A DNA stretch of 52,031 nucleotides from assembly GCA_902617715.1 (NCBI GenBank), contig CACMXS010000008.1, positions 1-52,031 on the forward strand. Direction: 5' to 3'. Positions 42,497-51,516 of this stretch are shown one piece after another (within the stretch, counting starts at the first letter, position 1; each line of letters begins with the position of its first letter). Both the position numbers and the translations under genes were made by a program. The DNA comes from an uncultured Pelagibacteraceae bacterium (GTDB lineage: Bacteria; Pseudomonadota; Alphaproteobacteria; Pelagibacterales; Pelagibacteraceae). The notes below the pieces were generated by a model that did not search any database, was not told where the DNA came from, and saw nothing but the letters and a program-made list of their open reading frames with translations.

Positions 42497-42673
42497 ATGA
42501 ATAAAATTACTACTATCATTGGACTTTCATTTGCGATATTTTTTTTAATTGGATTGGCAACTACTTTAACAAGATCAATGATGATTGGTTTTTTGGATGT
42601 TATTCCAGTTTACTTTTTAATGGGTGCAGCTATCATAATGATGATATATGAAGCCTTTTTTGATAAAAGTTAG
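42497..42673 (+). CDS. Small membrane protein, 58 residues, unknown
   Basis: An ATG at 42497, 5 bp after the amidase stop, opens a 58-residue frame ending with TAG at 42671-42673. Two hydrophobic segments are visible (TTIIGLSFAIFFLIGLATTL and VIPVYFLMGAAIIMMIYEAF). The gene fills the gap between the amidase and the EamA gene and fits the tight spacing of the operon, so it is likely real. No family recognised. Confidence 0.65.
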   Translation: MNKITTIIGLSFAIFFLIGLATTLTRSMMIGFLDVIPVYFLMGAAIIMMIYEAFFDKS

Positions 42674-42684
42674 TTCTAACTAAA

Positions 42685-43590
42685 TTGAAAAAATTTCAAA
42701 TTAATATCTTTCCACTATCATTATTATTTATTCAGCCAATTTTTATGGCAAGTAATTTAGTAGTTGCAAGAGGCGGTGTGGAATATGTTCCTCCAATTTC
42801 ACTAGCTTTCTGGAGATGGACAATCGTTTTTTTAATATTATTGCCTTTTACATTTATGACCCTTAAAAAAAATTTTCATATAATTAAGAAAGAATACAAA
42901 CAACTATTTTTCTTAGGCTCTATGGGATGTGGTGTGTGTGGTGCATTCCCTTTTTTAGCTGGTGAAACAACTACGGTTATTAATATGGGAATTATTTATA
43001 CATCATCACCTGTATTTATAATTTTGATTTCATATTTTTTTTTTAATGAAAAAATTAATCTTACAAAAATAATTGGTCTAATAGCTTGTTTAATAGGTGT
43101 TTTTACAATTATAATAAAAGGTAATTTAGATTTATTGCTAAGCTTGCAATTCACTATTGGCGATCTATGGATGTTGGCTGCAGCCGTTGGCTGGGCTTTA
43201 TACTCTATATATTTATTTTATTGGAATTCTAAATTAAAAATTTTTGACAGATTTACTTTAATTTCATTTTTTGGGGCATTAAGTTTATTACCTTTTTATG
43301 TTGGAGAAGAAATATTTTATAAACAAACTGTTTTTGTATCTGAATTTTATTTATGGGTAATTTTTGCAGCTATTTCACCAGGTATAATAGCCTTTACACT
43401 CTATACTGTAGCTCAAAAAAAATTAGGTGCATCTTTAACAGGATTTACACTTTATATTTTTACAGTTTACGGAGCAATTTATGGATATTTTTTATTTGAT
43501 GAAAAATTTGAGAATTATCATTTCGTAGGAACAATTTTAGTATTTATTGGAGTATACTTAGCAAAGAAAAATAATGTTAAAAAAGTTTAG
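42685..43590 (+). CDS. DMT superfamily transporter (EamA family)
   Basis: The 301-residue protein has ten membrane segments in two EamA repeats, with LAFWRWTIVFLILLPF, YTSSPVFIILISYFFFNEKI and PGIIAFTLYTVAQKKLGASL. Such proteins export metabolites or amino acids. I accept the TTG at 42685, which gives a complete first segment; the next in-frame ATG would remove about 20 residues of it. It overlaps the alpha/beta hydrolase gene by 17 bases. Confidence 0.85.
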   Translation: MKKFQINIFPLSLLFIQPIFMASNLVVARGGVEYVPPISLAFWRWTIVFLILLPFTFMTLKKNFHIIKKEYKQLFFLGSMGCGVCGAFPFLAGETTTVINMGIIYTSSPVFIILISYFFFNEKINLTKIIGLIACLIGVFTIIIKGNLDLLLSLQFTIGDLWMLAAAVGWALYSIYLFYWNSKLKIFDRFTLISFFGALSLLPFYVGEEIFYKQTVFVSEFYLWVIFAAISPGIIAFTLYTVAQKKLGASLTGFTLYIFTVYGAIYGYFLFDEKFENYHFVGTILVFIGVYLAKKNNVKKV

Positions 43591-44392
43591 GAATATTTTG
43601 TTAATATTTTTTCAAATAACTATTTTAGTTTACATTTTAATTTTAATTTTTTTATATTTTTATCAAAGAAATTTAATGTATCATCCGAATGAGAATAATT
43701 ACTCTGATGACCAAATATCAGTTAATATTGAAAAGGTAAAAATTAAAACTGATGATAAAATTGAATTATTAGGTTGGTATCATAGAAAAGATTTAAAAAA
43801 ATATAAAACTATTCTTTTTTTTCATGGGAATGCAGGATCTTTAGAAAATAGAATTCACAAGCTAAATCATTTCAAAGAAATGAACGTAAATTTTTTAATA
43901 ATTGCTTGGAGAGGCTTTAGTGGAAATAAAGGAAATCCAACGGAGAAAGGTCTTTATGAAGACGGAAAAAGTGCAATAAATTGGCTGATTGATAAAGGTG
44001 TAAAAGAAGAAAATATTATTATTTATGGTGAATCGTTAGGAACTGGAGTAGCAACACACTTATCACAAAATAAAAATTTTGCAGGAATCATACTTGAAAC
44101 TCCTTTCACATCTATGGTAGATGCTGCAAAAAATTTTTATCCTTACATACCTGTTAGCTTATTATTAAAAGATATATTTGATAATAAGAATAAAATAAAA
44201 AATATTAATGTTCCAGTTTTAATTATGCATGGTGAGGCTGATCAAATAGTCCCTTATGCTATGGGAAAAAAAATGTATGAAATTGCAAATGAACCAAAAT
44301 TTTCATATTTTACAAAACATGATAATCACATGATGGAATATGATGAAAATCTTTTAAAAGCTCTCAATTCTTTCTTAAAAAGTTTAAATTAA
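43574..44392 (+). CDS. Membrane-anchored alpha/beta hydrolase (BEM46/ABHD13-like)
   Basis: The 272-residue product has an N-terminal membrane anchor (about residues 9-28) and an alpha/beta-hydrolase domain: oxyanion motif FFHGNAGS, nucleophile elbow IYGESLGTGVA, then MHGEADQIVPY and the histidine in HDNHMMEY. The pattern fits the BEM46/YhfR-like serine hydrolases of unknown lipid or ester substrate. It overlaps the EamA gene by 17 bases and is convergent with ftsY with a 3-base gap. Confidence 0.9.
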   Translation: MLKKFRNILLIFFQITILVYILILIFLYFYQRNLMYHPNENNYSDDQISVNIEKVKIKTDDKIELLGWYHRKDLKKYKTILFFHGNAGSLENRIHKLNHFKEMNVNFLIIAWRGFSGNKGNPTEKGLYEDGKSAINWLIDKGVKEENIIIYGESLGTGVATHLSQNKNFAGIILETPFTSMVDAAKNFYPYIPVSLLLKDIFDNKNKIKNINVPVLIMHGEADQIVPYAMGKKMYEIANEPKFSYFTKHDNHMMEYDENLLKALNSFLKSLN

Positions 44393-44395
44393 ACA

Positions 44396-45313
44396 TTAGT
44401 TAATTTGAGTAAAAGCATCAGCAAATTTAACTGCATCAAATAATTGTAAATCATCCACTTTTTCACCTAATCCTAACGCAATAATTGGAAGTTTATATTT
44501 TTTTGCTAAAGCTAAAAGTATACCACCTTTTGCTGTGCCATCTAATTTGGTCATTATAATTCCTGTTATAGGAATGATATTGTTAAATTCTTCAACTTGA
44601 TTGATGACATTTTGCCCTGAAGTAGCATCTAAAACTAAAATTACATCATGTGGTGCTTTAGGGTCAATTTTTTTTGCCACATTAGCAATCTTTTTATACT
44701 CCTCCATTAGATTTTTTTTATTTTGAAGTCTTCCAGCAGTATCGATTAAAACTTGATTAAAATTATTTTTAATTGCTTCATCAATCGCTTTATAAGCAAC
44801 GGATGCTGGATCAGAACCTTGAGATGATTTAATTATATGAGCATCTACTTTGTTGGCCCAATTTTCTAACTGTTCGATTGCTGCAGCTCGGAAAGTATCT
44901 GAAGCTGCAAACATAACTTTGTTTCCTTTATCTTTTAAAATTTTTCCAATCTTTCCGATTGTAGTTGTTTTACCCACACCGTTTACCCCTGAGATTAGAG
45001 TTGTATTAAGTTTTTCTTTTTTTTCAAAGAATACATTATTCTCTAAGGGCTTCATCAAAGAAACAATATATTCTTTTAGGATAATATTGATCTCTAAAGA
45101 TAAATCTTTATTTGGATCGATCTTTTTATTTGAAACGATTTCTTTTATTTCAGATGCGGCCTCTACTCCAACATCTGATTGAATGAGAAATTCTTCTATT
45201 TTGTTTAAATTTTCATCATCTATTTCTTTTTTTATAATTATTTCTTTTAGACCAGATGTAAGTGCTGAAGCACTTTTTTTAAATCCAGATTTAAATTTAT
45301 CTAAAATTCCCAT
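44396..45313 (-). CDS. ftsY: Signal recognition particle receptor FtsY
   Basis: The 305-residue SRP GTPase starts MGILDKFKSGFKKSASALTS and has the N domain, P-loop GVNGVGKTTTIGKIGK, the DTFRAAA motif, DTAGRLQNKK, and TKLDGTAKGG. It is short because it lacks the acidic A domain found in E. coli FtsY, as is common in Alphaproteobacteria. It receives ribosome-nascent-chain complexes from Ffh, encoded divergently 1 kb away. It overlaps dapF by one base (45313). Confidence 0.96.
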   Translation of the reverse strand: MGILDKFKSGFKKSASALTSGLKEIIIKKEIDDENLNKIEEFLIQSDVGVEAASEIKEIVSNKKIDPNKDLSLEINIILKEYIVSLMKPLENNVFFEKKEKLNTTLISGVNGVGKTTTIGKIGKILKDKGNKVMFAASDTFRAAAIEQLENWANKVDAHIIKSSQGSDPASVAYKAIDEAIKNNFNQVLIDTAGRLQNKKNLMEEYKKIANVAKKIDPKAPHDVILVLDATSGQNVINQVEEFNNIIPITGIIMTKLDGTAKGGILLALAKKYKLPIIALGLGEKVDDLQLFDAVKFADAFTQIN

Positions 45314-46137
45314 TATAAATTTATTTCAATTTTTTTTATATCCGAAACAGGACCTTTCATATGGATTGAATTTTTTTCATCAATTGAAATTGATAACTTT
45401 CCATTTTCAAACTCTATATCTGTGTTGTCATTACAGAGATTATTTAATTTAGCTGCAAACGCAGTTGCACATGCAGCAGTTCCGCATGCTTTCGTTAAAC
45501 CAGCTCCTCTTTCCCACACTTTCACTTTAATTAAATCTTTATTTATTACTTGTGCAATTGTGACATTACATTTATTGGGAAAAAATTTATGATTTTCTAT
45601 ATCTGGGCCAAGTTTTTTGATATCAAAATTATTAATTTCATTTACAAAAAAAATGATATGTGGGTTTCCAACATTTAATGCTGTACCGCCTGAGTGCTCG
45701 TTATCATTTTTATCAAGAATTTTAATATTTAAATTTTTTGTGTTTAATTTTTCTGATAAAGGTATTTCATTCCATTCAGTTTTGGCTACACCTATTTCGG
45801 TAGTAACAATATTATTCCCCAAGATTTCAGATTTTAAGATTCCTGATAATGTTCTTAAAATTATATTTTTATTTTTTATTTCTTTTGATATCAAATCTGC
45901 AACACATCTTGTTCCATTTCCACATGCTCCAGACTCACCACCATCAGAATTAAAAAACTTCAAATAAGCATGTGTGGATTTATCAGTTTCAATAATTATT
46001 AGTTGATCACAACCAATAAAATTTCTGTCACAAATTTTAATTATTTGTTCTTTTGTAAGTTTCGTAATTTTTTGTCTATTATCAATAATTACAAAATCAT
46101 TACCTAATCCATCCATTTTAAATGCTTTAATGTCCAT
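45313..46137 (-). CDS. dapF: Diaminopimelate epimerase
   Basis: The 274-residue enzyme converts LL- to meso-diaminopimelate for lysine and peptidoglycan. Both active-site cysteines are present: SGACGNGTRC and ACGTAACATAFAA. The opening MDIKAFKMDGLGNDFVIID is characteristic. In many Alphaproteobacteria a miaB-like gene separates dapF from ftsY; here they touch. It faces the ffh leader across a 161-bp gap. Confidence 0.96.
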   Translation of the reverse strand: MDIKAFKMDGLGNDFVIIDNRQKITKLTKEQIIKICDRNFIGCDQLIIIETDKSTHAYLKFFNSDGGESGACGNGTRCVADLISKEIKNKNIILRTLSGILKSEILGNNIVTTEIGVAKTEWNEIPLSEKLNTKNLNIKILDKNDNEHSGGTALNVGNPHIIFFVNEINNFDIKKLGPDIENHKFFPNKCNVTIAQVINKDLIKVKVWERGAGLTKACGTAACATAFAAKLNNLCNDNTDIEFENGKLSISIDEKNSIHMKGPVSDIKKIEINL

Positions 46138-46159
46138 ATATAGTTATTTAACTTATTTA

Positions 46160-46185
46160 TTGACTTTTTGAACCTCTATTATAGT
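46160..46185 (+). promoter_or_regulatory. Candidate promoter of the ffh leader RNA
   Basis: A TTGACT -35-like hexamer (46160-46165) and a TATAGT -10-like hexamer (46180-46185) are separated by 14 bases, shorter than ideal; TTATTG at 46157-46162 gives a 17-base spacer as an alternative. Either places the start near 46190, exactly where the structured leader begins. Confidence 0.4.
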
Positions 46186-46189
46186 TTGT

Positions 46190-46285
46190 GGCAGTTTCCG
46201 CAAAAACGTTAAATTTGCGGTGTCTTTGGAAACAAAGAGATCGACACTAGTCAGCGAGGGTTCGCCCACTAGTGCGTTTACTGCT
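46190..46285 (+). ncRNA. Structured 5' leader RNA of ffh, four-way-junction shape
   Basis: The outer stem GCAGT (46191-46195) pairs with ACTGC (46280-46284). Inside are three hairpins: CCGCAAA/TTTGCGG (46198-46220); TCTTTG/CAAAGA with a GAAA tetraloop (46223-46238); and CACTAGT/ACTAGTG (46245-46274), whose inside can form a further small stem. The element begins at the predicted transcription start and ends 14 bases before the ffh ATG. I recall an RNA family named ffh described by comparative genomics in Candidatus Pelagibacter; I think this is it but cannot align it here. A cis-regulatory element for SRP protein synthesis is the likely role. Confidence 0.78.
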
Positions 46286-46298
46286 GTGTGTAATAATT

Positions 46299-47657
46299 AT
46301 GTTTGAAAATTTGACAAATAAATTTGAGGAAGTTTTTTCCTCTCTAAAAAAAGCACCATCACTTGATGAAAATCAAGTTGATGAGGGATTGAGAGGTATA
46401 AGGCAAGCTTTATTAGAGGCAGATGTGTCTCTTGATGTAGCGAAAGATTTTATTGAAAAAGTTAAACCAAAAGCTTTAGGTCAAGAAATAATAAGATCAA
46501 CATCTCCTGGAGATATGGTTGTTAAAATTGTTTATGATGAATTAGTCAACTTACTTGGTGAAAAAAATAATGATGTTAATCTTAATGCAGTACCACCAGT
46601 ACCAATGATGCTAGTTGGATTACAAGGTTCTGGTAAAACTACCACAACTGCAAAATTGGCAAGATATTTAGAAAATACAAAAAAAAAGAAAGTAATGATG
46701 GTTAGTTTAGATATCTATAGACCAGCTGCCCAAGAGCAATTAAGATCTTTAGGTGAACAAAACAACATTCTTACTCTTCCAATTATAGAAGGACAGCAAC
46801 CAGCTGATATTTGCCAAAGAGCATTAAGTGCTGCTAATTTAAACGGAGCTGAAATTATACTGTTTGATACCGCGGGCAGAACACAAATTGACTTGCAGAT
46901 GATGAGTGAAATTAAACAAATCGAAAATACTATAAAGCCTGCAGAAACCTTCCTAGTTGCCGATTCCCTAACCGGACAAGTTGCAGCTTCAGTCGCTAAA
47001 GAATTTAAAAATACTGTTAATCTTTCAGGAATTATTTTAACTAGAGCAGATGGTGATGCAAGAGGTGGGGCAGCTGTTAGTATGAAATTTATTTCTCAGG
47101 TTCCAATTAAATTTTTAGGTATTGGCGAAAAAATTGAAAATCTTGAAGTATTTCATCCAGATAGAATTGCAAATAGAATTCTTGGAATGGGAGATATTGT
47201 ATCTCTTGTTGAAAAAGCAGCGCAAGATTTAGGTGAAGAAAATATAAAAAAAACAGAAGAAAATTTAAAAAAAGGACAATTCTCGATGCAAGATTATTTG
47301 ACTCAACTTAGACAAATGAAAAAAATGGGTGGTATTGAGGGTATTATGTCCTTCATGCCCGGTGTTTCAAAAGTAAAATCACAAATGGATGCGGCTGGAA
47401 TTGATGAGAGTGTTATCACTAAAAATGAAGCTATAATTTTATCGATGACAAAAATTGAAAGAGAGAACCCAAAAATAATTGATGGTTCAAGAAAAAAAAG
47501 AATTGCTAATGGTTCTGGAACTGATCCAGCCACTATCAATAAATTGTTAAAACAATTTAAAATGATGTCTGAAATGATGAAAAAGATGTCAAAAGGAAAT
47601 CTGAAAGGTATGTCTGATAAAGGAATACCTCCAGAATTATTTAATCAATTGAAATAA
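46299..47657 (+). CDS. ffh: Signal recognition particle protein Ffh
   Basis: The 452-residue SRP GTPase has the N domain (MFENLTNKFEEVFSSLKK), the G domain with P-loop GLQGSGKTTTTAKLARYL, DIYRPAAQEQL, DTAGRTQID and TRADGDARGGAAVS, and a methionine-rich M domain from about residue 320 that binds SRP RNA and signal peptides. I chose the ATG at 46299; an upstream GTG at 46272 lies inside the leader hairpin. No Shine-Dalgarno site is visible. It is followed by rpsP, trmD and rplS in one direction. Confidence 0.97.
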   Translation: MFENLTNKFEEVFSSLKKAPSLDENQVDEGLRGIRQALLEADVSLDVAKDFIEKVKPKALGQEIIRSTSPGDMVVKIVYDELVNLLGEKNNDVNLNAVPPVPMMLVGLQGSGKTTTTAKLARYLENTKKKKVMMVSLDIYRPAAQEQLRSLGEQNNILTLPIIEGQQPADICQRALSAANLNGAEIILFDTAGRTQIDLQMMSEIKQIENTIKPAETFLVADSLTGQVAASVAKEFKNTVNLSGIILTRADGDARGGAAVSMKFISQVPIKFLGIGEKIENLEVFHPDRIANRILGMGDIVSLVEKAAQDLGEENIKKTEENLKKGQFSMQDYLTQLRQMKKMGGIEGIMSFMPGVSKVKSQMDAAGIDESVITKNEAIILSMTKIERENPKIIDGSRKKRIANGSGTDPATINKLLKQFKMMSEMMKKMSKGNLKGMSDKGIPPELFNQLK

Positions 47658-47672
47658 AAAAAAGGAGAGTAA

Positions 47673-48212
47673 ATGTTAAAACTTAGATTATCAAGAGGTG
47701 GTACAAAGAAGAGACCTGTTTACAAGGTTGTAGTCGCGGACAGTCGTTTTGCAAGAGATGGAAGATTTATTGAGAAAGTTGGTTTTTTCAATCCATTACT
47801 GCCAAAAGAAAAAAAGGAAAGAATTGGATTAGAAGCTGAAAGAATTAAATACTGGTTGGGTCAAGGCGCACAACCTACAACAAGAGTAGCTAGAATTTTA
47901 GGTGAAAATGAATTGATGCCTATGCCTGCTAACAGCAATAATCCTCAAAAAGCAGTTCCAAAAAAAGATAGAAAAAAAGAAGGTGCTGAAGAAGCTAAAA
48001 AAGAGGAAGCTCCTAAGGCAGAAGTTAAAAAAGAAGAAGCTCCTAAGGCAGAAGCTAAAAAAGAAGAGGCTCCTAAGGCAGAAGCTAAAAAAGAGGAAGC
48101 TCCTAAGGCAGAAGCTAAAAAAGAAGAAGCTCCTAAGGCAGAAGTTAAAAAAGAAGAGGCTCCTAAGGCAGAAGCTAAAAAAGAAGAAGCTCCTAAGGAG
48201 GAAAAAAAATAA
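47673..48212 (+). CDS. rpsP: 30S ribosomal protein S16 with a long repeat tail
   Basis: Residues 1-80 are a normal S16: [33 protein letters not shown] and [17 protein letters not shown]. The protein then runs to 179 residues, about double the usual length, through a polar linker and seven copies of a 10-residue repeat with consensus [11 protein letters not shown] strong Shine-Dalgarno site (AAGGAGA) lies just before the ATG. rimM, which usually sits between rpsP and trmD, is absent: trmD starts 14 bp later. The repeat tail is expected to be disordered, alternating in charge and exposed on the ribosome surface. Confidence 0.96.
   Translation: MLKLRLSRGGTKKRPVYKVVVADSRFARDGRFIEKVGFFNPLLPKEKKERIGLEAERIKYWLGQGAQPTTRVARILGENELMPMPANSNNPQKAVPKKDRKKEGAEEAKKEEAPKAEVKKEEAPKAEAKKEEAPKAEAKKEEAPKAEAKKEEAPKAEVKKEEAPKAEAKKEEAPKEEKK
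47991..48200 (+). repeat. 30-bp tandem repeat in rpsP, seven copies
   Basis: Seven consecutive 30-bp units encode the 10-residue unit [10 protein letters not shown] or [10 protein letters not shown]. The register is exact. Variation is limited to third-position GAA/GAG changes, one GCT/GTT (Ala/Val) change and a shortened last unit. All units use CCTAAGGCA, in contrast to CCTAAAGCA in the matching rplS array. Confidence 0.95.
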
Positions 48213-48226
48213 TCTAAGGTTTATTT

Positions 48227-48913
48227 ATGTTGCAAGCTCAAGTATTTACACTTTATCCAGAAATTTTTCCTGGGCCTTTAGATAAAGGTCTTTATGGCAA
48301 AGCAATGGTTAAAAAGTTGTGGAGTTTAAAGGTGATTAATATTAGAGATGCGGCAACAGATAAACATAAAACAGTTGATGACACACCATATGGTGGTGGA
48401 ACAGGAATGCTACTAAAACCTGACGTATTAGCAAAATCTATCGATCAGAACATAAATAAAGGGGAGAGAATTTTTTATCTTTCACCTAAAGGTAAAAGGT
48501 TTGATCAAAATCTTGCTACAGAATTATCTAAGGAAAAGTCATTCTCTTTAATTTGTGGACATTTTGAAGGTGTTGATGAGAGAGTTTTAACTACAAGAAA
48601 TATAGAGGAAATAAGTATAGGAGATTATGTATTGTCAGGGGGAGAAACAGCTGCTCTTGTAGTTCTTGATAGTGTATTAAGACTTTTGCCTGGAGTTTTA
48701 GGAAATGAAAAATCAGCCTCTGAGGAAACTTTTGAAAATGGTCTTTTGGAATATCCTCAATACACAAAACCACAGATTTGGGAGGAAAAATCGGTACCAG
48801 ATGTGTTATTATCAGGGGATCACGCTAAAATTAAAGACTGGCGTTTATCTCAATCTGAGGCTATAACACGCGTCCGAAGACCAGATTTGTGGCAAAAATA
48901 TAAGAAAAATTAA
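48227..48913 (+). CDS. trmD: tRNA (guanine-N1)-methyltransferase TrmD
   Basis: The 228-residue SPOUT-fold enzyme methylates G37 of tRNAs using SAM. Visible motifs are [51 protein letters not shown] and the knot sequence [19 protein letters not shown]. Length is normal. It is encoded between the two ribosomal genes with repeat tails. It starts 14 bp after rpsP and ends 16 bp before rplS. Confidence 0.97.
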   Translation: MLQAQVFTLYPEIFPGPLDKGLYGKAMVKKLWSLKVINIRDAATDKHKTVDDTPYGGGTGMLLKPDVLAKSIDQNINKGERIFYLSPKGKRFDQNLATELSKEKSFSLICGHFEGVDERVLTTRNIEEISIGDYVLSGGETAALVVLDSVLRLLPGVLGNEKSASEETFENGLLEYPQYTKPQIWEEKSVPDVLLSGDHAKIKDWRLSQSEAITRVRRPDLWQKYKKN

Positions 48914-48929
48914 ATTGTTAAATAATAAT

Positions 48930-49496
48930 ATGAAAACAATAGAAGAAATAAATCAACTTAACGTAAAGAAAATCCTTTCTGAAAAGAAAATTCCAGAATT
49001 TTTTCCAGGTGATGTAGTTAAAGTTGGTGTAAGAATTACAGAAGGTAAAAAAGAGAGAATTCAATATTTTGAAGGTGTTTGTATTGCTAAAAAAAGTAGA
49101 GATTTAAACTCTTCATTTACTGTAAGAAAAATTTCTTTTGGAGAGGGTGTTGAAAGAACATTCCCATTATTTGGGACAGTTATTGACTCTATTAAAGTAA
49201 TTCGTTCAGGAAAAGTGAGAAGAGCAAAATTATATTATTTAAGGGACAGAACAGGTAAATCAGCGAGAATTGCAGAAAAAATAAGAAAAAAAATCGGTAT
49301 TGATATTGATGTAAAACCTGAGACAGTAACAGAAGAAAATTTAGCTCCAGTTACTTCAGAAACAGCAAATATTAAAGAGGAAGCTCCTAAAGCAGAAGCT
49401 AAAATAGAGGAAGCTCCTAAAGCAGAAGCTAAAAAAGAGGAAGCTCCTAAAGCAGACGCTAAAAAGAAAACAGAAAGCTCAATAGAAAAAAAATAA
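48930..49496 (+). CDS. rplS: 50S ribosomal protein L19 with a repeat tail
   Basis: Residues 1-115 are a normal L19: [40 protein letters not shown] and [18 protein letters not shown]. The start is the ATG at 48930; a TTG at 48915 is the only other candidate and adds five residues. The tail (about residues 149-180) has three copies of the repeat [10 protein letters not shown], the same unit as in S16. L19 sits at the subunit interface in other bacteria; the tail would extend from the protein end. Confidence 0.96.
   Translation: MKTIEEINQLNVKKILSEKKIPEFFPGDVVKVGVRITEGKKERIQYFEGVCIAKKSRDLNSSFTVRKISFGEGVERTFPLFGTVIDSIKVIRSGKVRRAKLYYLRDRTGKSARIAEKIRKKIGIDIDVKPETVTEENLAPVTSETANIKEEAPKAEAKIEEAPKAEAKKEEAPKADAKKKTESSIEKK
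49374..49466 (+). repeat. 30-bp tandem repeat in rplS, three copies
   Basis: Three 30-bp units with consensus protein [10 protein letters not shown] (last unit ADAKK) parallel the rpsP array 1.2 kb upstream. Every unit reads CCTAAAGCA where rpsP has CCTAAGGCA, which indicates that each array has been homogenised separately after an original copy or parallel gain. Confidence 0.93.
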
Positions 49497-49507
49497 TTTT
49501 TTTTTCA

Positions 49508-50911
49508 ATGCCTAATACACTTTACGATAAAATTTGGAACGATCACTTAGTCGATCAACAGTCTGATGGTACAGCTTTACTGTTTGTTGATAGACATCTT
49601 GTTCATGAAGTGACTAGTCCACAGGCATTTGAAGGTCTTAGAAACTCTAATAGAAAAGTAAGACATCCAAAATTAACTTTGGCAGTTGCAGATCATAATG
49701 TTCCAACCACAGATAGAACTAATGGTATTGCAGATCAAGAGTCCAAAATTCAAGTTGATACTTTAGAAAAAAACTGCAAAGAATTTGGTGTACAAATTTT
49801 TGGTATGGACGATAAAAGACAAGGAATAGTTCATATAATTGGACCAGAACAAGGATTTACTCAGCCAGGAACAGTAATTGTCTGTGGAGATAGCCATACT
49901 GCTACGCATGGTGCTTTTGGTGCCTTAGCTTTTGGGATTGGTACATCAGAAGTAGAACATGTTTTGGCAACTCAAACATTAGTTCAAAAAAAAGCAAAAA
50001 ATTTTAGAATTAATGTAAATGGAAAACTTCCTCTGGGGGTAACATCTAAAGATGTAATTTTACAAATAATTGGGAAAATTGGAACAGCTGGAGGTACAGG
50101 CTGTGTTGTTGAGTATGCAGGTGATTTAATCAGATCACTTAGTGTTGAGCAACGTATGACCATATGTAATATGACCATAGAAGGTGGAGCTAGAGCAGGG
50201 TTAATTGCACCTGATGAAAAAATTTTTGAGTATTTAAAAGGAAAACCAATGTCACCAAAAGGTGAAAAATGGGAAAAGGCTTTAGAATATTGGAAAAGTT
50301 TAAAATCAGATGATAATGCAAATTTTGATAAAGAAATTACCTTACAAGCAAACGAAATTTTACCCATGATAACATGGGGAACATCACCTCAAGATGTAAT
50401 TACAATAGATGGGAAAGTTCCAAACCCAAATCAAGAAAAAGATGAAGATAAGAAAAATTCCTTAGAAAGAGCTCTTAAATATATGGGCTTAAAACCAGAT
50501 ATGGCAGCAAAAGATATAAAAATTGATAAAGTTTTTATTGGCAGCTGTACCAATGGAAGAATTGAGGATTTAAGAGAGGCAGCAAAAGTTTTAAAGGATA
50601 AAAAAATAGCTTCACATGTTCATGCGATGGTGGTTCCAGGATCTGGCTTGGTTAAAGAGCAAGCAGAACAAGAGGGATTAGATAAGATATTTGTTAGTTC
50701 AGGTTTTGAATGGAGAGAACCAGGATGTTCTATGTGTTTAGCAATGAATGCGGATAAATTAAAACCAGAAGAAAGATGTGCATCTACATCAAATAGAAAT
50801 TTTGAGGGTAGGCAAGGAAGAGGTGGTAGAACTCATTTAGTAAGCCCAGGAATGGCAGCTGCGGCAGCGATTTCAGGAAGCTTAGACGATGTCAGAAAGT
50901 ATCAAAATTAA
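49508..50911 (+). CDS. leuC: 3-isopropylmalate dehydratase large subunit
   Basis: The 467-residue subunit isomerises 2- to 3-isopropylmalate with LeuD in leucine synthesis. The 4Fe-4S ligands are visible in [20 protein letters not shown] and [14 protein letters not shown], with [20 protein letters not shown] as another signature. Length is normal. It starts 11 bp after rplS and shares one base with leuD, so leuCDB may be read from the ribosomal transcript or its own promoter; none was evident. Confidence 0.97.
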   Translation: MPNTLYDKIWNDHLVDQQSDGTALLFVDRHLVHEVTSPQAFEGLRNSNRKVRHPKLTLAVADHNVPTTDRTNGIADQESKIQVDTLEKNCKEFGVQIFGMDDKRQGIVHIIGPEQGFTQPGTVIVCGDSHTATHGAFGALAFGIGTSEVEHVLATQTLVQKKAKNFRINVNGKLPLGVTSKDVILQIIGKIGTAGGTGCVVEYAGDLIRSLSVEQRMTICNMTIEGGARAGLIAPDEKIFEYLKGKPMSPKGEKWEKALEYWKSLKSDDNANFDKEITLQANEILPMITWGTSPQDVITIDGKVPNPNQEKDEDKKNSLERALKYMGLKPDMAAKDIKIDKVFIGSCTNGRIEDLREAAKVLKDKKIASHVHAMVVPGSGLVKEQAEQEGLDKIFVSSGFEWREPGCSMCLAMNADKLKPEERCASTSNRNFEGRQGRGGRTHLVSPGMAAAAAISGSLDDVRKYQN

Positions 50912-51516
50912 TGCAAAAATTTACTTCATTAAAAAGTATTCCAGCTTATTTACCAATAGTAAATATTGATACAGATATGATCATTCCTAAACAATTTTTA
51001 AAAACCATTAAAAGAACAGGGCTTGGTAAAAATTTATTTTATGAGATGAGATATGATGAAAAAGGAAAAAAAATAGATGATTTTATTTTAAATCAAAATC
51101 CTTTTAATAATTCAAGAATATTAATAGCAGGAAAAAATTTTGGTTGCGGATCATCTAGAGAACATGCTCCATGGGCATTATTAGATTTTGGTATTACATG
51201 TGTAATCAGTTCAAGTTTTGCTGATATATTTTTTAACAATTGTTTTAAAAATGGAATTTTACCGATCATTCTTGATGAAGATAAAATTAAGGAGTTGTCA
51301 GAATATGCAAATAGAAAAGAAGAAATTTCTGTAGACTTAAATGAAGAAAAAATAATTTACGGAAATAATGAGGTTAGATTTGAGGTTGATAAATTTAAAA
51401 AAAAGTGCCTTCTAGAAGGTTTAGATGATATAGCGTTATCTTTAAAAAAATCTGATAAAATTGAGAAATTTGAAAAAAATTTAAAAAATCAAAAGCCGTG
51501 GATTATTAATGATTAA
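50911..51516 (+). CDS. leuD: 3-isopropylmalate dehydratase small subunit
   Basis: The 201-residue subunit has the swivelling domain signature: [20 protein letters not shown], and [20 protein letters not shown], which forms the substrate specificity loop. It pairs with LeuC. The two genes share one base (ATG start at 50911), and leuB overlaps its end by 8 bases, which points to coupled translation of leuCDB. Confidence 0.97.
   Translation: MQKFTSLKSIPAYLPIVNIDTDMIIPKQFLKTIKRTGLGKNLFYEMRYDEKGKKIDDFILNQNPFNNSRILIAGKNFGCGSSREHAPWALLDFGITCVISSSFADIFFNNCFKNGILPIILDEDKIKELSEYANRKEEISVDLNEEKIIYGNNEVRFEVDKFKKKCLLEGLDDIALSLKKSDKIEKFEKNLKNQKPWIIND

Noticed and set aside
46190..46285. SRP RNA gene
   Set aside because: The conserved GGTC ... 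GGAAGG-type core of bacterial SRP RNA is absent; the fold is a multi-hairpin leader instead.
46272..46298. GTG start extending ffh by nine residues
   Set aside because: It lies inside the third hairpin of the leader; the ATG at 46299 gives the standard Ffh start MFENLT.
47991..48200. Repeat array as a CRISPR
   Set aside because: The units are contiguous without spacers and keep an open reading frame in a ribosomal gene.
47983..48285. Open frame across the rpsP repeat with product rich in KKKLLRQKL
   Set aside because: It is the +1 frame shadow of the 30-bp repeat; the S16 frame is the coding one.
48915..48929. TTG start of rplS
   Set aside because: The ATG at 48930 gives the usual L19 beginning, and the extra residues add no known feature.
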